DNA of 64,000 nucleotides from Streptomyces sp. WP-1 (lineage in GTDB: Bacteria > Actinomycetota > Actinomycetes > Streptomycetales > Streptomycetaceae), in NCBI RefSeq assembly GCF_030450125.1, contig NZ_CP123923.1:1116001-1180000 (forward strand), read 5' to 3'. The position numbers and the translations under genes were made by a program. The notes beneath the pieces were generated by a model. That model ran no database searches. It was not told where the DNA came from and saw nothing but the letters and a program-made list of their open reading frames with translations. Below, piece by piece: positions 17,652 through 26,615 of this stretch; position 1 is the stretch's first letter, and each line of letters opens with the position of its first letter.

Positions 17652-17674
17652 AAGCCGTGCCCCGGCCGGGGCTC

Positions 17675-18526
17675 TCAGATGCCGCCAGAGTACAGCGCCG
17701 CCGCCGGCGGGGTCTGCCGGCAGAGCACCTCGTGGCCGCGCCGTTCGGCGGTCACGAGGCCGGCGTCGCGGAGGACGGTGAGGTGGTGGGAGACGGTCGC
17801 CGGTGCCAGGCCCACCCGGCGGGCGGGACCGCTGGTCGTGCTGGGGACGAGCGTCTCCGCCAGGACGGCCGCGCGCCCGGCGCCCAGCAGTCGCGCGATC
17901 GCCGGTGGCCGCGTGGCGGGGGCCCAGAGCCGCGCGGCGCCGAGCATGGGGTAGACGAGGGACGGGGGGCGCGGCCGACGTGGCGCTGGTGGGGCCGATG
18001 CCCAGGTTCGGCCAGCCGAAGGCGGTCGGGACGAGGACCAGGCCACGGCCGCGCGGGTCGAGGCTCCCGCGCCGGAGCCCCCTCAGGTGCAGGGCGTCGT
18101 CCTCCCACCTGGCCCGCCGGTGCAGATCGGCGAAGAGCCCTTCCAGCCCGCCGTCGGCCAACTGCCGGGCGCACGTGGTGATGTCCGCGTCGAGCAGGCC
18201 GCGTACGCGGTCCCAGAGCGGTGCGACCAGGGCCCGCCATGCCTCACGCTGGTGCGCGACGAGCCTGTCCCGGGCGGCCACGGGGTCGCCGGTGAGGGCG
18301 CGGTACAGGTGCGGGGGCACCGTACGGGGGTCGAGGCGGCGGGCGTGCTCGGCGAGTTCGGCGGCGACGACGTCCGGGTCGGTGGCCCGGACCTGGGCGA
18401 GATCGTCCTCGATGGTGGTGAGCGGGCCGGTCGGGCTCGGCCACAGGAAGTCCGGCCCGTGCCCGCGCACCGGCACCGCGCCGTGTCACCCGACCCGAAC
18501 CTCAGCACCAGCGTCATACCGCTCAC
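17675..18526 (-). pseudogene. ArsR-family transcriptional regulator, broken by at least one deletion and a frameshift
   Basis: Three minus-strand frames must be joined to read one protein. The start (MTLVLRFGSGDTARCR, ATG at 18517 or 18526) runs out of frame near 18480, where the next recognisable block (GHGPDFLWPSPTGPLTTIEDDLAQVRATDPD) lies in another frame. Several tens of residues usually found between these blocks appear to be missing. That block continues to about 17975 (LVLVPTAFGWPNLGIGPTS), then the frame shifts again to the one ending at 17675, which carries PPSLVYPMLGAARLW and the winged helix (RVGLAPATVSHHLTVLRDAGL, about 17770-17835). Related intact Streptomyces proteins read as one chain of about 320 residues. 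The HTH-containing 3' frame could still be expressed from an internal start but is probably nonfunctional. Confidence 0.75.
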
Positions 18527-18597
18527 GAGGGCAGACCTGGATTCGACGGACGCCGAATCCGCGTTCCCCCGGGCCCGGGAACGGCACCCTGTCGGTC

Positions 18598-18767
18598 ATG
18601 GCCGAATCCTCGACCCCGCCGGTGGCGCCCCCGCCACGCACCCGTCTGCTGCGGGGGAACCCCGCGCTGCGTTCCCTGTGTGCCTCGCGGGCGGTGTCGT
18701 TCGTCGGCGACGGGATCACCGCCACCGTGCTCGTGGTGCTCGCCGCCCGGCAGGACGGGCCGGTCGG
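18598..18767 (+). pseudogene. N-terminal fragment of an MFS transporter
   Basis: The ATG at 18598 opens a frame whose first 57 residues look like the start of a Streptomyces MFS permease (TRLLRGNPALRSLCASRAVSFVGDGITATVLVVLAA), including most of the first helix. The similarity stops at about 18765, where a methyltransferase remnant begins in a different frame. The remaining helices are missing, so this is a truncated relic. Confidence 0.65.
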
Positions 18768-19292
18768 GTGCTGGAACTGGGCCACGAAGTGGTCGCGGTC
18801 GATGAATCGTCCGCCATGCCGGCGCACATCGAAGGCGCGGAAACCGTCGAGTCCAGGATCGAGGATCTGAGGCTGGCCCGCCGGTTCGACGTGGTTCTCC
18901 TGATGTCGCATCTGATCGAGAAACCGCATGTCGAGCAGGTCCGGGCATTTCTCAGGGTCTGCCGCGCCCATGTCGAGGACCGGGGGCAGGTCCTCATCCA
19001 GCGGGGCCCGCCGGGGCGGCGCTACCTGGACGAGCCGCCGTTCGCACGGGAAGTGGCGGACGGGTGCACGATCCGCATGCGCGAGCTGAGCCAGGCGTCC
19101 TCCGAGCTGCTGTCCTTCACCCTCGACTACGAGATCGACGGCTCCAGGCGGACGCAATCGGTGGTCACCAGGCCCGCCGACGACCACTGCCTCGCGTACG
19201 AACTGGGGTTGGCGGACCTGGAGATCGACCGCTTCCTGAACCCGAGCCGGTCCTGGGTCAGCGCCCGGCCGACTCCTGTGCCTCCGACCTGA
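18768..19292 (+). pseudogene. Class I SAM-dependent methyltransferase fragment, 5'-deleted
   Basis: From VLELG at 18768 the frame reads as a Rossmann methyltransferase, but the SAM motif is interrupted: VLELG is followed directly by HEVVAVDESSAMPAH, without the GxGxG turn and first helix that normally separate these strands. Downstream, FDVVLLMSHLIEKPHVEQVRAFL (motif III region) and the C-terminal beta sheet (ELLSFTLDYEIDG) are intact, and the frame ends at 19292. The open frame extends far upstream, but only as a shadow of other genes. The most likely origin is a deletion that joined an MFS start to a damaged methyltransferase gene. Confidence 0.65.
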
Positions 19293-19364
19293 ACACGTAG
19301 GCACGATCGCCGGTGCCGGTCGCCGGGCGCCGAGGTGGCACATGGCGTGGTGCGCGGTGGTTGG

Positions 19365-20234
19365 TCAGATCCGTGGCCGCAGCACGTCGTACGCCCATGA
19401 CCCCAGCGTGGTGGGGGTGGTGCTGCGCACGGTGCGGGGCTGTTCCGGTACGAAGCCGTCGCGCAGCCCGGTCGACATGCCGATGACCGCTTCGACCAGG
19501 CCGTCGGTCATGCCGGACGCGCGCAGCAGGTGCCGCATCGCGTCGTCGGCGACACGTTCGACGCGCAGGGGGCGGCCGACGGCGGCGGACACGATCTCGG
19601 CGGCCCGGGGCCAGGTGAGGTCGGCCGGGCCGTGCACCGCCTGGACATGGCGGCCGGACCAGTGGGTCGTGAGCAGGCGTGCCACGGCGACCTCCGCGAT
19701 ATCGCGGGGCGCGACCCAGGCGAGGGGCTGGTCCAGCGGGAGGATCACCGGGATCGCGCCCGCCCGGACGGCGTCGAGGAGGGCCTCCAGATTGCTGAAG
19801 AAGTAGCCGCAGCGCAGGTGGGTGACCGTGGCGCCGAGCGCGTCGAGGGCGGTCTCGGTGCCGGCGAGGCCGTCGATCTCACCGGCGCCGTGGCGCAGTT
19901 CGGCGCCGACGCTGCTCTGGAAGACGGTCCGTCCGATGCCGTTGGCCCGTACGGCGCGCACCACGCTCGCCGTGGCCGACGCGTAGTCGCCGAGCGGGTC
20001 CGCGCCCGTCGTCGGGGGGTCGACCCAGAAGAGGGCGTCGGCCCCGGCGGTGGCCGCGACGACCGCCTCCGGGTCCCGCTGGTCGACCGCGACGGCGTCG
20101 ACCTCACGACGCACTCCGGGATCGAGCCGGCCGGGGTCGCGGGCGAGGACGAGGGGCCGCAGCCCGGCCCGGATCAGCAGGGCGACGACGTGACGTCCGA
20201 CGTTCCCGGTGGGCGTGGTGACCGCGATACGCAT
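19365..20234 (-). CDS. NmrA-like NAD(P)-binding protein (atypical SDR)
   Basis: 289 residues from the ATG at 20234, with AAAGGACACC as ribosome-binding site; the longer frame start at 20345 has no support. The N-terminal dinucleotide-binding motif TPTGNVGRHVV is the GxxGxxG-type of NmrA/atypical SDRs. VVLARDP-like strand 2 (PLVLARDPGRLD), GADALFWVDPP and VFQSSVG follow; the catalytic YxxxK of classical SDRs is not evident. The C-terminal part (HVQAVHGPADLTWPRAAEIVS) is typical of NAD(P)H:quinone-sensing or redox-regulatory members. The specific role is unknown. Confidence 0.8.
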   Translation of the reverse strand: MRIAVTTPTGNVGRHVVALLIRAGLRPLVLARDPGRLDPGVRREVDAVAVDQRDPEAVVAATAGADALFWVDPPTTGADPLGDYASATASVVRAVRANGIGRTVFQSSVGAELRHGAGEIDGLAGTETALDALGATVTHLRCGYFFSNLEALLDAVRAGAIPVILPLDQPLAWVAPRDIAEVAVARLLTTHWSGRHVQAVHGPADLTWPRAAEIVSAAVGRPLRVERVADDAMRHLLRASGMTDGLVEAVIGMSTGLRDGFVPEQPRTVRSTTPTTLGSWAYDVLRPRI

Positions 20235-20418
20235 GGCCCGGTGTCCTTTCACTGGCTGACGACTCACTGACCGACAACGCGACATTAGGCACCAAACCGG
20301 ACACGTGCTGTCGTCTTTGCGGGCAGGTTCAGACGTCTGGACCATCGCCCCACCGGGGTGCCCCGCGCCGACGGCAGGACCGAGCCGGGGCGGCAGCGCC
20401 CCGATCGCGGCTCATACC

Positions 20419-20466
20419 GAGGGAGGTGCTCGCCGAGGGAGGTGCTCGCCGAGGGAGGTGCTCGCG
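20419..20466 (+). repeat. 16-bp tandem repeat, three copies
   Basis: GAGGGAGGTGCTCGCC is repeated at 20419-20434, 20435-20450 and 20451-20466 (the last copy ends in CG instead of CC). It lies in the leader of the metallophosphoesterase gene, about 60 bp upstream of its GTG. The copy number could vary between strains; a regulatory role is not evident. Confidence 0.85.
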
Positions 20467-20526
20467 GCGTCGTCCCGCCGTCCGGATACAGTGCGCGAGA
20501 CGACAGCCCGGTCAGGGAGGGGAAGC

Positions 20527-21744
20527 GTGACCGACACCAGCAACACCCGGCCCGCCGAGGGTGAGGCGCCGGCGCCGCGGCCGAGCCGGCTGCACCGCCT
20601 GATGCGGTTCATCCCGATGATCGCCCCCGTCCTGCTGTGGGCGGTGCCCTGCGGGGTGCTCCTGTACACCGGCCAGCACTGGCCGCTCCCCGTCACGGCT
20701 GTCGGCACCGCCCTGTTCGTCCTCGGTCTCGTCGGCATGCCGCTCGCGATGGTGCGCGGCCACGGCAGACGCCAGCAGGACCGGGCGGCGATCATCGGTG
20801 ACAGCCTGCTGGGCGCCAGCTGGATCCTGTTCACGTGGTCCGTTCTGCTCGGCGTCCTGTTGCGGCTCGCGCTGACCGCGGCCGGTGTCGGTGGGGGGCA
20901 GGACCGGGCCCGGATCGTCACGTGGGCCGTCCTCGGTGTGACCGCCGTACTGCTCGGCTGGGGATACGTCGAGGCCCGCCGCGTACCACGCGTGCGCCGA
21001 CTCGACGTCCACCTACCGCGACTGGGCTCCGGGTTGGACGGCCTCCGTGTCGCCCTCATCACCGACACCCACTACGGCCCCCTCGACCGCGCCCGCTGGT
21101 CGGCACGGGTGTGCGAGACCGTGAACACCCTGGAGGCCGACCTGGTCTGCCACACCGGCGACATCGCGGACGGCACGGCCGAACGCCGCCGGGCCCAGGC
21201 CCTCCCCCTCGGTACCGTGCGGGCCACCCGGGCCCGGGTGTACGTCACCGGCAACCACGAGTACTACAGCGAGGCCCAGGGCTGGGTCGACCTGATGGAC
21301 GAGCTGGGCTGGGAGCCGCTGCGCAACCGCCACCTGCTGCTCGAACGCGGCGGCGACACCCTCGTGGTCGCCGGTGTGGACGACGTCACCGCCGAGTCCT
21401 CCGGGCTGGCCGGCCACCGCGCCCACCTCGCCGGAGCCCTGGACGGCGCCGACCCCGACCTGCCCGTCCTGCTCCTGGCGCACCAGCCCAAGTTCATCGA
21501 CCGGGCGGCAGCCGCCGGCATCGACCTCCAGCTCTCCGGTCACACCCACGGCGGCCAGATCTGGCCCTTCCACCACCTGGTCCGCATCGACCAGCCCGCC
21601 GTCGCCGGCCTCAGCCACCACGGCGCCCGCACCCTCCTCTACACCAGCCGAGGCACCGGCTTCTGGGGCCCGCCGTTCCGCGTCTTCGCCCCCAGCGAGA
21701 TCACCCTGCTCGTCCTCCGCTCCGCGCAGCCGCCCGGGAGGTAG
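20527..21744 (+). CDS. Membrane-anchored metallophosphoesterase (YkuE-like)
   Basis: 405 residues from the GTG at 20527 (AGGGAGGGGAAGC upstream). Four N-terminal transmembrane helices (about 25-170) are followed by a calcineurin-like phosphoesterase domain: ALITDTHYGPLDRARW (D-x-H), ADLVCHTGDIADG (GD-x), YVTGNHEYYSE (GNHE), LLLAHQPKF and SGHTHGGQIWPF (GHTH). All the dimetal ligand motifs are intact. The family includes lipid-A- and UDP-diacylglucosamine-like hydrolases and other envelope phosphodiesterases; the topology places the catalytic domain at the membrane, and the substrate is unknown. Confidence 0.88.
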   Translation: MTDTSNTRPAEGEAPAPRPSRLHRLMRFIPMIAPVLLWAVPCGVLLYTGQHWPLPVTAVGTALFVLGLVGMPLAMVRGHGRRQQDRAAIIGDSLLGASWILFTWSVLLGVLLRLALTAAGVGGGQDRARIVTWAVLGVTAVLLGWGYVEARRVPRVRRLDVHLPRLGSGLDGLRVALITDTHYGPLDRARWSARVCETVNTLEADLVCHTGDIADGTAERRRAQALPLGTVRATRARVYVTGNHEYYSEAQGWVDLMDELGWEPLRNRHLLLERGGDTLVVAGVDDVTAESSGLAGHRAHLAGALDGADPDLPVLLLAHQPKFIDRAAAAGIDLQLSGHTHGGQIWPFHHLVRIDQPAVAGLSHHGARTLLYTSRGTGFWGPPFRVFAPSEITLLVLRSAQPPGR

Positions 21745-21915
21745 CGCACCGGCGCGTCGGCAGCCTCGGCGGCCTCGGCGGGGAGGAACGCGGCTGCCCG
21801 ATCTCTTGTAATCCGGGAGCCGGCATTGTCGGTAGCGTGACCTGTTGCCGCATGGAGTGCCCATGCGTCCGGTTGGTCCGTGCGACGGCTTCCGGCGGAG
21901 AGTGATGGGGCTGCG

Positions 21916-22320
21916 ATGAGTGAAGCGACGAAGCCGGAGGTCGATGTTCCGGAGGGTGCCGCTCCGACCGAGCTGACCGTCCGGGACCTCGTCGTCGGGG
22001 AAGGCCCCGAGATCAAGCCCGGCATGGTGGTCAGGGTCCACTACGTCGGTGTGACCTTCGAGTCCGGGAAGGAGTTCGACGCCTCCTGGGACCGGGGCCG
22101 GCCGTACAAGTTCGCCGTGGGCGGCGGCAAGGTCATCAAGGGCTGGGACCGAGGGGTGAGGGGGATGAGGGTCGGCGGCCGACGCGAGATCATCATTCCC
22201 CCGCGTCTCGGTTACGGCAATCAGTCGCCTTCGCCCTTGATCCCGGCGGGCTCGACCCTGGTCTTCGTGGTGGACCTGCTGGACGCGTATTCCAGCACGA
22301 CCGGGTGGAGCAACGCCTAG
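21916..22320 (+). CDS. FKBP-type peptidyl-prolyl cis-trans isomerase
   Basis: 134 residues from the ATG at 21916. The FKBP fold is clear: MVVRVHYVGVTFESGKEFDASWDR, FAVGGGKVIKGWDRGVRGM, RREIIIPPRLGYG and LIPAGSTLVFVVDLLD; the active-site aromatic/acidic residues of the family are present. No signal peptide is visible, so it is cytoplasmic and probably assists folding. It is monocistronic and ends before a strong terminator. Confidence 0.92.
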   Translation: MSEATKPEVDVPEGAAPTELTVRDLVVGEGPEIKPGMVVRVHYVGVTFESGKEFDASWDRGRPYKFAVGGGKVIKGWDRGVRGMRVGGRREIIIPPRLGYGNQSPSPLIPAGSTLVFVVDLLDAYSSTTGWSNA

Positions 22321-22376
22321 GCCGTTTCTCTCGGACAGGGTCCGGTTGCCGGGGCGAGCGGAAATGGCCGGGCGAA

Positions 22377-22408
22377 AAGCCCCGCCGGGTCGGTACCCGA
22401 CGGGGCTT
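22377..22408 (+). terminator. Terminator after the FKBP gene
   Basis: A 14-bp stem with one mismatch (AAGCCCCGCCGGGT at 22377-22390 and ACCCGACGGGGCTT at 22395-22408), a 4-base loop and A/T-containing ends lies 57 bp after the FKBP stop. It may serve both strands, since the convergent amidase gene ends at 22532. Confidence 0.75.
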
Positions 22409-22531
22409 CGCCGTGTCGACCGCTCTCTCGCGGCGGTCACCGACCGGGGGCCTTCACGGCATGGCCGTCCGAGCTTCCGGCGCTTCCGCGCGCCGGGCCC
22501 GGGACCGTCGCGGCGGGTTGCCGCCCGGTAC

Positions 22532-24427
22532 CTACCGTGCGGTGACGTCGGAGGCGTAGACCAGGGCGGTGCGGTGGTTGTACTGGATGGTGTACATGCT
22601 CTTCCCCCCGGTGACGACCCGGCCGGTGGAGGGGAAGTAGTCGTCGGTGGGGGCGGGTGCGGCGGTGGTGACGTAGGCCTGGCCGACGGGGACGCTGTAG
22701 AAGGTCAGCGGGGTCTGGGTGGAGGGGGAGAGCCCGGCGGGGTATTCGTTCGCGTCCGGGTAGCTCGATCCGTACACCGCCACCGGTGCGGTGCCGGCGG
22801 CGCCGACCACCGTCACATCATGGGCGGGGGTGGTGTTGCAGCCGTGCGGGTTGAGGAACCAGACCTTCGTGCCGCTGTACCAGATGGCCGTCCAGTCGCC
22901 CTGCCGGTCGGCGACGACGAACTGCTGCCCGGCCGCCGCGGTGCTGCCCCAGTCGCTGACGCGGTCGGTGCCGATGCCGTCCGGATGGATGGCCTGGTCG
23001 CCGAAGAGCGGCGCGGTGGCGCTGGGCGCGGTGCGCAGATACACGAAGTCGGAAGGCTGGGTCCGCTCGGTGCACTCGGGTGTGGCGCCGGTGGGATCGT
23101 CGGACGGGCAGACCTGCACGGTCTGCTGGTTGCGGGCGTACCCGGGGGTGATGGTGACCACGGAGCCCACGCGGCCCACGCCGTGCCGGCCGTCCACCGG
23201 GGCGTGCAGCAGCCGCATGAAGCGCTCCCAGTCCCAGGACGGGCCCGGGTCCCAGTGCATGCCGGAGACGAGGGCCGAGCTGGGTCCGGGCACGTTGTCG
23301 TGCCCGATGATGTGCTGCCGGTCCAGCGGTATGCCGAAGCGCTCGGCCAGGTACCGGACGAGTTCCGCGCTGGTCTCGTACTCGGTCTGTGTGTACCAGG
23401 TGCCGCCCGCGGCGGCGTACCCCTCGTGCTCGATGCCTATCGAGTGCAGGTTGGTCGAGTAGTTGCCCGCCTGGAAGGAGATGTCCTTGGTGGGCACCAT
23501 CTGCGTCACGGCGCCGTCGGAGGAGCGTATGACGTAGTGCGCGGACCCGCCGCCCGGTTTCTGGAAGGCGTTCAGGACGGCGTCGTAGGACGCCTCGGTG
23601 TCGTGGATGACGATGGAGTCGATCCTGATCCCGTTGGCGGGACGGTCGGACACCTGGCCGTTGGCCGCCGCGGCCGGCAGGAAGGCGCAGTCGAGGGTGG
23701 CGGGGCACTCGGTGTCGCCCGTCGCGGCCGTCGCCTTCAGGTGCAGCACGGACAGCTGCCTGGTGACCGGCCGGACGCCCGGGGAAGCGGGCAACTCGAT
23801 GTGCTGTCCGTCCCGGGTGGTTTCCTCCGCGCCGTTCTCGACCGTGGTGAACACCCGGTCGGCGAAGGCTTTTGCCGCCCGCTGCCCGGAGGAGCCGCTG
23901 TAACGGGCCACTGCGGCGTACCACTTGCCCGGGTCCTTCGGAGTACCGCCGACCGTGCTCTTCGCGTAGGAGGCGAGGAGGGCGGCACCCCCACGGATGT
24001 TGGCGGCGTCGTCCCCGCGCAGCCGCTTCCCGGGCAGCCCCGTCAGCCTGGCGGCGGCCTGGAGGGTGTGCAGGGACGGATCGGCGGCCAGTTGGGCGAG
24101 GTCGGCGCGGCCGACCGCACCCGCGTCGCCCCCGGCCAGCATCCCGCTCGTCACGTCGGTCAGGTGCATCGGCCCGTAACCGCCGCCGGTGCTGCGCTCG
24201 CCGTCATGGGCGTCCCATGCGGACTCGTGGTATGCCACGGCGAGCAGGACGGGCAGCGGGACGTCGTACTCCGCCGCCGCCTGCTCGAAGGCGTGCTGAC
24301 GGCTGTCGGCCGCCGTCCGATGCCCCACTGCCTGGGCGGCCGGAGAGGCGGTCGCGACTCCCGCGGCGGCCAGCACACCTGCCGCGAGAATCAGTGGCAG
24401 CCGCCGACGCGGCTTGCGCTCATGCAC
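22532..24427 (-). CDS. Secreted N-acetylmuramoyl-L-alanine amidase, multidomain
   Basis: 631 residues from the GTG at 24427. The basic start ([10 protein letters not shown]) and hydrophobic core ([16 protein letters not shown]) form a Sec signal with a probable ASPAAQA cleavage site. A helical N-terminal region resembling a lysozyme-like domain follows ([17 protein letters not shown], then [12 protein letters not shown], about 45-260). Next is an amidase_2/PGRP domain (about 300-450) with zinc-ligand candidates in [22 protein letters not shown] and IGHDNVPGP. The C terminus contains an SH3-like wall-binding segment ([34 protein letters not shown]). It cleaves peptidoglycan stem peptides outside the cell. 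The longer frame start at 24541 would bury the signal, so it was rejected. Confidence 0.85.
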   Translation of the reverse strand: MHERKPRRRLPLILAAGVLAAAGVATASPAAQAVGHRTAADSRQHAFEQAAAEYDVPLPVLLAVAYHESAWDAHDGERSTGGGYGPMHLTDVTSGMLAGGDAGAVGRADLAQLAADPSLHTLQAAARLTGLPGKRLRGDDAANIRGGAALLASYAKSTVGGTPKDPGKWYAAVARYSGSSGQRAAKAFADRVFTTVENGAEETTRDGQHIELPASPGVRPVTRQLSVLHLKATAATGDTECPATLDCAFLPAAAANGQVSDRPANGIRIDSIVIHDTEASYDAVLNAFQKPGGGSAHYVIRSSDGAVTQMVPTKDISFQAGNYSTNLHSIGIEHEGYAAAGGTWYTQTEYETSAELVRYLAERFGIPLDRQHIIGHDNVPGPSSALVSGMHWDPGPSWDWERFMRLLHAPVDGRHGVGRVGSVVTITPGYARNQQTVQVCPSDDPTGATPECTERTQPSDFVYLRTAPSATAPLFGDQAIHPDGIGTDRVSDWGSTAAAGQQFVVADRQGDWTAIWYSGTKVWFLNPHGCNTTPAHDVTVVGAAGTAPVAVYGSSYPDANEYPAGLSPSTQTPLTFYSVPVGQAYVTTAAPAPTDDYFPSTGRVVTGGKSMYTIQYNHRTALVYASDVTAR

Positions 24428-25037
24428 GTGTAAGTACCTGTCTTTCCTGCATCGAATCCGGACCTCGAAAGTCACCGTCGCGGCATTCCAAGACCGTGAC
24501 ACGGTCTGGAATCGCCTGACTGTCCATAAGATGATTGGCACATGATGTGACGATGATCAAGCCAGCCAGGTTCCCCGCTCGCGGATCACACTGTGGCGGG
24601 TACGGCGAGTTCGCTCGCGGAGGGCTCGGGAGAGAGACGGCGCCGGGTGTGCCGTCGTGACCTGCGCGGTGAGCGCCAACCGGCCACCTGCCGGCCGCCC
24701 TTGATGCACCCGGGGCGCCGAGGGTCCCGGCGGCATGAGACGTCTCGCCCCTGTCCTCGCCCTCGGCGGCCTGCTGTTCACCGCGCTTCCCGCGCACGCC
24801 GCGGAGGACGGTCCCGCGCACCGCGACAGCTGCGGCCGGCTCCCGTGCGGCGACCGACGGCTCGGACGCCCGGTCGATCCTCGCGCTGTGCCCCGGTCGT
24901 GCGGCGCAAGCGGCCGCAGTTCTCCGGCGCCCGGACTCCTCGCGCCCTGGCGCCTGGCCGAGGCACCCCGGCGGTACCCGTGAAAAAGGAGCGAGTTCAG
25001 CGGGAACCTTCGGTCGGGTGCCGGACACATACAGGGC
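24428..25037. other. Divergent intergenic region between the amidase and the ECF sigma gene
   Basis: This 610-bp stretch has a lower-GC amidase promoter part (24428-24560) and one weak open frame with a signal-peptide-like start (24735-24983, listed separately). The rest shows no coding pattern I can support. The ECF sigma promoter should lie just upstream of 25038. Confidence 0.5.
24735..24983 (+). CDS. Possible small secreted protein, perhaps frameshifted
   Basis: The ATG at 24735 begins with a convincing Sec signal (RRLAPVLALGGLLFTALPA, cleavage after AHA). After about residue 35 the frame becomes Arg/Pro-rich and uncharacteristic (RRLGRPVDPRAVPRSCG). Another frame, starting with the ATDGSDARSILALCPG reading near 24850, looks more protein-like and contains a cysteine. 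A single frameshift around 24840 would join the two into a small secreted protein. The family is unknown and the gene may be dead; no clear ribosome-binding site is seen. Confidence 0.3.
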   Translation: MRRLAPVLALGGLLFTALPAHAAEDGPAHRDSCGRLPCGDRRLGRPVDPRAVPRSCGASGRSSPAPGLLAPWRLAEAPRRYP

Positions 25038-25685
25038 ATGGAAGTGAACGACGTTGGTCCCGCCGCATCTGTCGGAGCGTTGTCCGACCGGGAGTTGTGG
25101 GCGCGGGCCGTCGACGGCGATCGGGAGGCGTTCGGCCGGATCTTCGACCGTCATGCGAGGACCGTCTACAACCACCTGTTCCGGCGGACGGCCGACTGGT
25201 CGGAAGCTGAGGATCTCACCTCGGCGGTGTTCCTTCATGCTTGGCGGCGGCGTTCGGCGATCGTGCTGGACCGTGATTCGGCCCTGCCGTGGCTGCTGGG
25301 CATCGCGGAGCACCTGTTGTCGAACACCAGGCGGCGGCTGCGGCGGGCCGAGGCGCTGCTGCGGCGGCTCGTCTCACATGCCGAGTCGGTGAGTGACCAC
25401 GCGGACCGGGTCGCCGGCGAGGTCGACGACGCGCGTCGGATGTCGCAGCTGCATCGGGCGCTGGCCCGGCTCCCACGGCATGAACGCGAGGTCGTCGAGC
25501 TCTGCATGTGGTCGGGCCTGGATCAGCAGGCGGCCGCGGCGGCGCTGGGAGTGGCGGTGGGGACCGTGAAGTCCCGACTGCACCGAGCGCGGCGGAGGCT
25601 GGGGGCCGACCTCGCCGGCGGGCCAGGGGGCGCGTCGTCGTCCAGTTCGCACCATCCCGTCACCGCGGAGGAGGTCGCGCGATGA
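25038..25685 (+). CDS. ECF-type RNA polymerase sigma factor
   Basis: 215 residues. Region 2 is visible as WARAVDGDREAFGRIFDRHARTVYNHLFRRT and SEAEDLTSAVFLHAWRRR, and region 4 as ARLPRHEREVVELCMWSGLDQQAAAAALGVAVGTVKSRLHRARRRL (quoted here as LPRHEREVVELC and LGVAVGTVKSRLHRARRRL). The C-terminal tail is Gly/Ser-rich. Its stop overlaps the start of the next gene as ATGA, and that membrane protein is the likely partner or anti-sigma factor. Target promoters are unknown. Confidence 0.9.
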   Translation: MEVNDVGPAASVGALSDRELWARAVDGDREAFGRIFDRHARTVYNHLFRRTADWSEAEDLTSAVFLHAWRRRSAIVLDRDSALPWLLGIAEHLLSNTRRRLRRAEALLRRLVSHAESVSDHADRVAGEVDDARRMSQLHRALARLPRHEREVVELCMWSGLDQQAAAAALGVAVGTVKSRLHRARRRLGADLAGGPGGASSSSSHHPVTAEEVAR

Positions 25686-26590
25686 ACAACACGCAAGGTA
25701 TTCCCGCGCCTCCCCCTGATCGTGATCTGCCGGATCACCGGCGGATCCGAGAGGACCTATTGATGAACATCGATCCCGAGGACGAGCGGACTTCGCTGGC
25801 GCGCAGGTGGGTGCTGCCGTTGGGTATCGCCGCCGGTGTCGCGGCGTTGAGCGTCGCGGCCGTATCCGCGTTCGGCGGGGAGAGGGCCGCCGAGCCTGTC
25901 CAGGCCGGCAGCGGTGGACGTCCGACGAGCGCCGCCGCGTCACCGGGTCCGAGCCGGGTTTCTCCGGCGGCCGGGGCGGACTCGACGCCGTCCTCGGCCC
26001 CCTCGGCCTCCGCTCCCGCCGCGTTCACCGTCACCAGCGTGGCCACGACCCCGATCAAGACGGGGGCAGTCGCCAAAATCCTGGCCTCCTGCCTGGGATC
26101 GGACGCCGCGAGATTCCACCCGGTGATCGCCGTCCGTACCCCTGCCGCCTCCAGGGACTGGGACGGCGCGGTCATCGCCGTCGACTCGGCCGGGCAGTAC
26201 GTGCAATGCCAGGCCAAGGGCGAGCGGGGCAGCAGCCAGGACGTCCCGCCGACGTTCATCAACAACCGCCTGTGGGGCTCCGGCCACATCGTGGAGTACT
26301 TCGACTCCCTCGGCCGGCCGACCGGCCGAGGGCGGTACCTCTCACTCGGCGCCGGACACTACACATCCGGCGTCGCCAAGATCACCGTCAGCTACGGCGA
26401 GAACCCGAAGCAGTACCCGGCGGTCATGGCAGGAGGCGCGTTCTTCTACACGGCGGCCTTCTCCACCGGTTCGCTCGCCCCCAAGGCCCTCTCCGCGAAG
26501 ACGACCCCGTACGTCCATGCCTACAACGCGGCCGGCAAGGAGATCTACAACCAGAAGAAGGATCCGCAGTTCACCGGCACCTCCGAGTAG
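25682..26590 (+). CDS. Single-pass membrane protein coupled to the ECF sigma factor
   Basis: 302 residues from the ATG at 25682. A cytoplasmic N-terminal segment (about 1-40, PDRDLPDHRRIREDLLMNID) resembles the N termini of CU044_5270-like proteins that often follow ECF sigma genes. One helix (VLPLGIAAGVAALSVAAVSAF) is followed by a Ser/Pro/Ala-rich linker and a globular extracytoplasmic domain (AKILASCLGSDAARFHPVIAVRTP, GSGHIVEYFDSLG, YLSLGAGHY). No zinc-binding anti-sigma (HxxxCxxC) motif is present. The overlap with the sigma gene suggests a regulatory partnership, but anti-sigma activity is inference. Confidence 0.65.
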   Translation: MNNTQGIPAPPPDRDLPDHRRIREDLLMNIDPEDERTSLARRWVLPLGIAAGVAALSVAAVSAFGGERAAEPVQAGSGGRPTSAAASPGPSRVSPAAGADSTPSSAPSASAPAAFTVTSVATTPIKTGAVAKILASCLGSDAARFHPVIAVRTPAASRDWDGAVIAVDSAGQYVQCQAKGERGSSQDVPPTFINNRLWGSGHIVEYFDSLGRPTGRGRYLSLGAGHYTSGVAKITVSYGENPKQYPAVMAGGAFFYTAAFSTGSLAPKALSAKTTPYVHAYNAAGKEIYNQKKDPQFTGTSE

Positions 26591-26615
26591 GCCGGCCGCG
26601 CGACTGCCCCTGCTG

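Noticed and set aside
18598..18870. The 91-codon frame from 18598 as an intact small membrane protein
   Set aside because: Only the first 57 residues look like an MFS start; the rest is the out-of-frame reading of a methyltransferase remnant.
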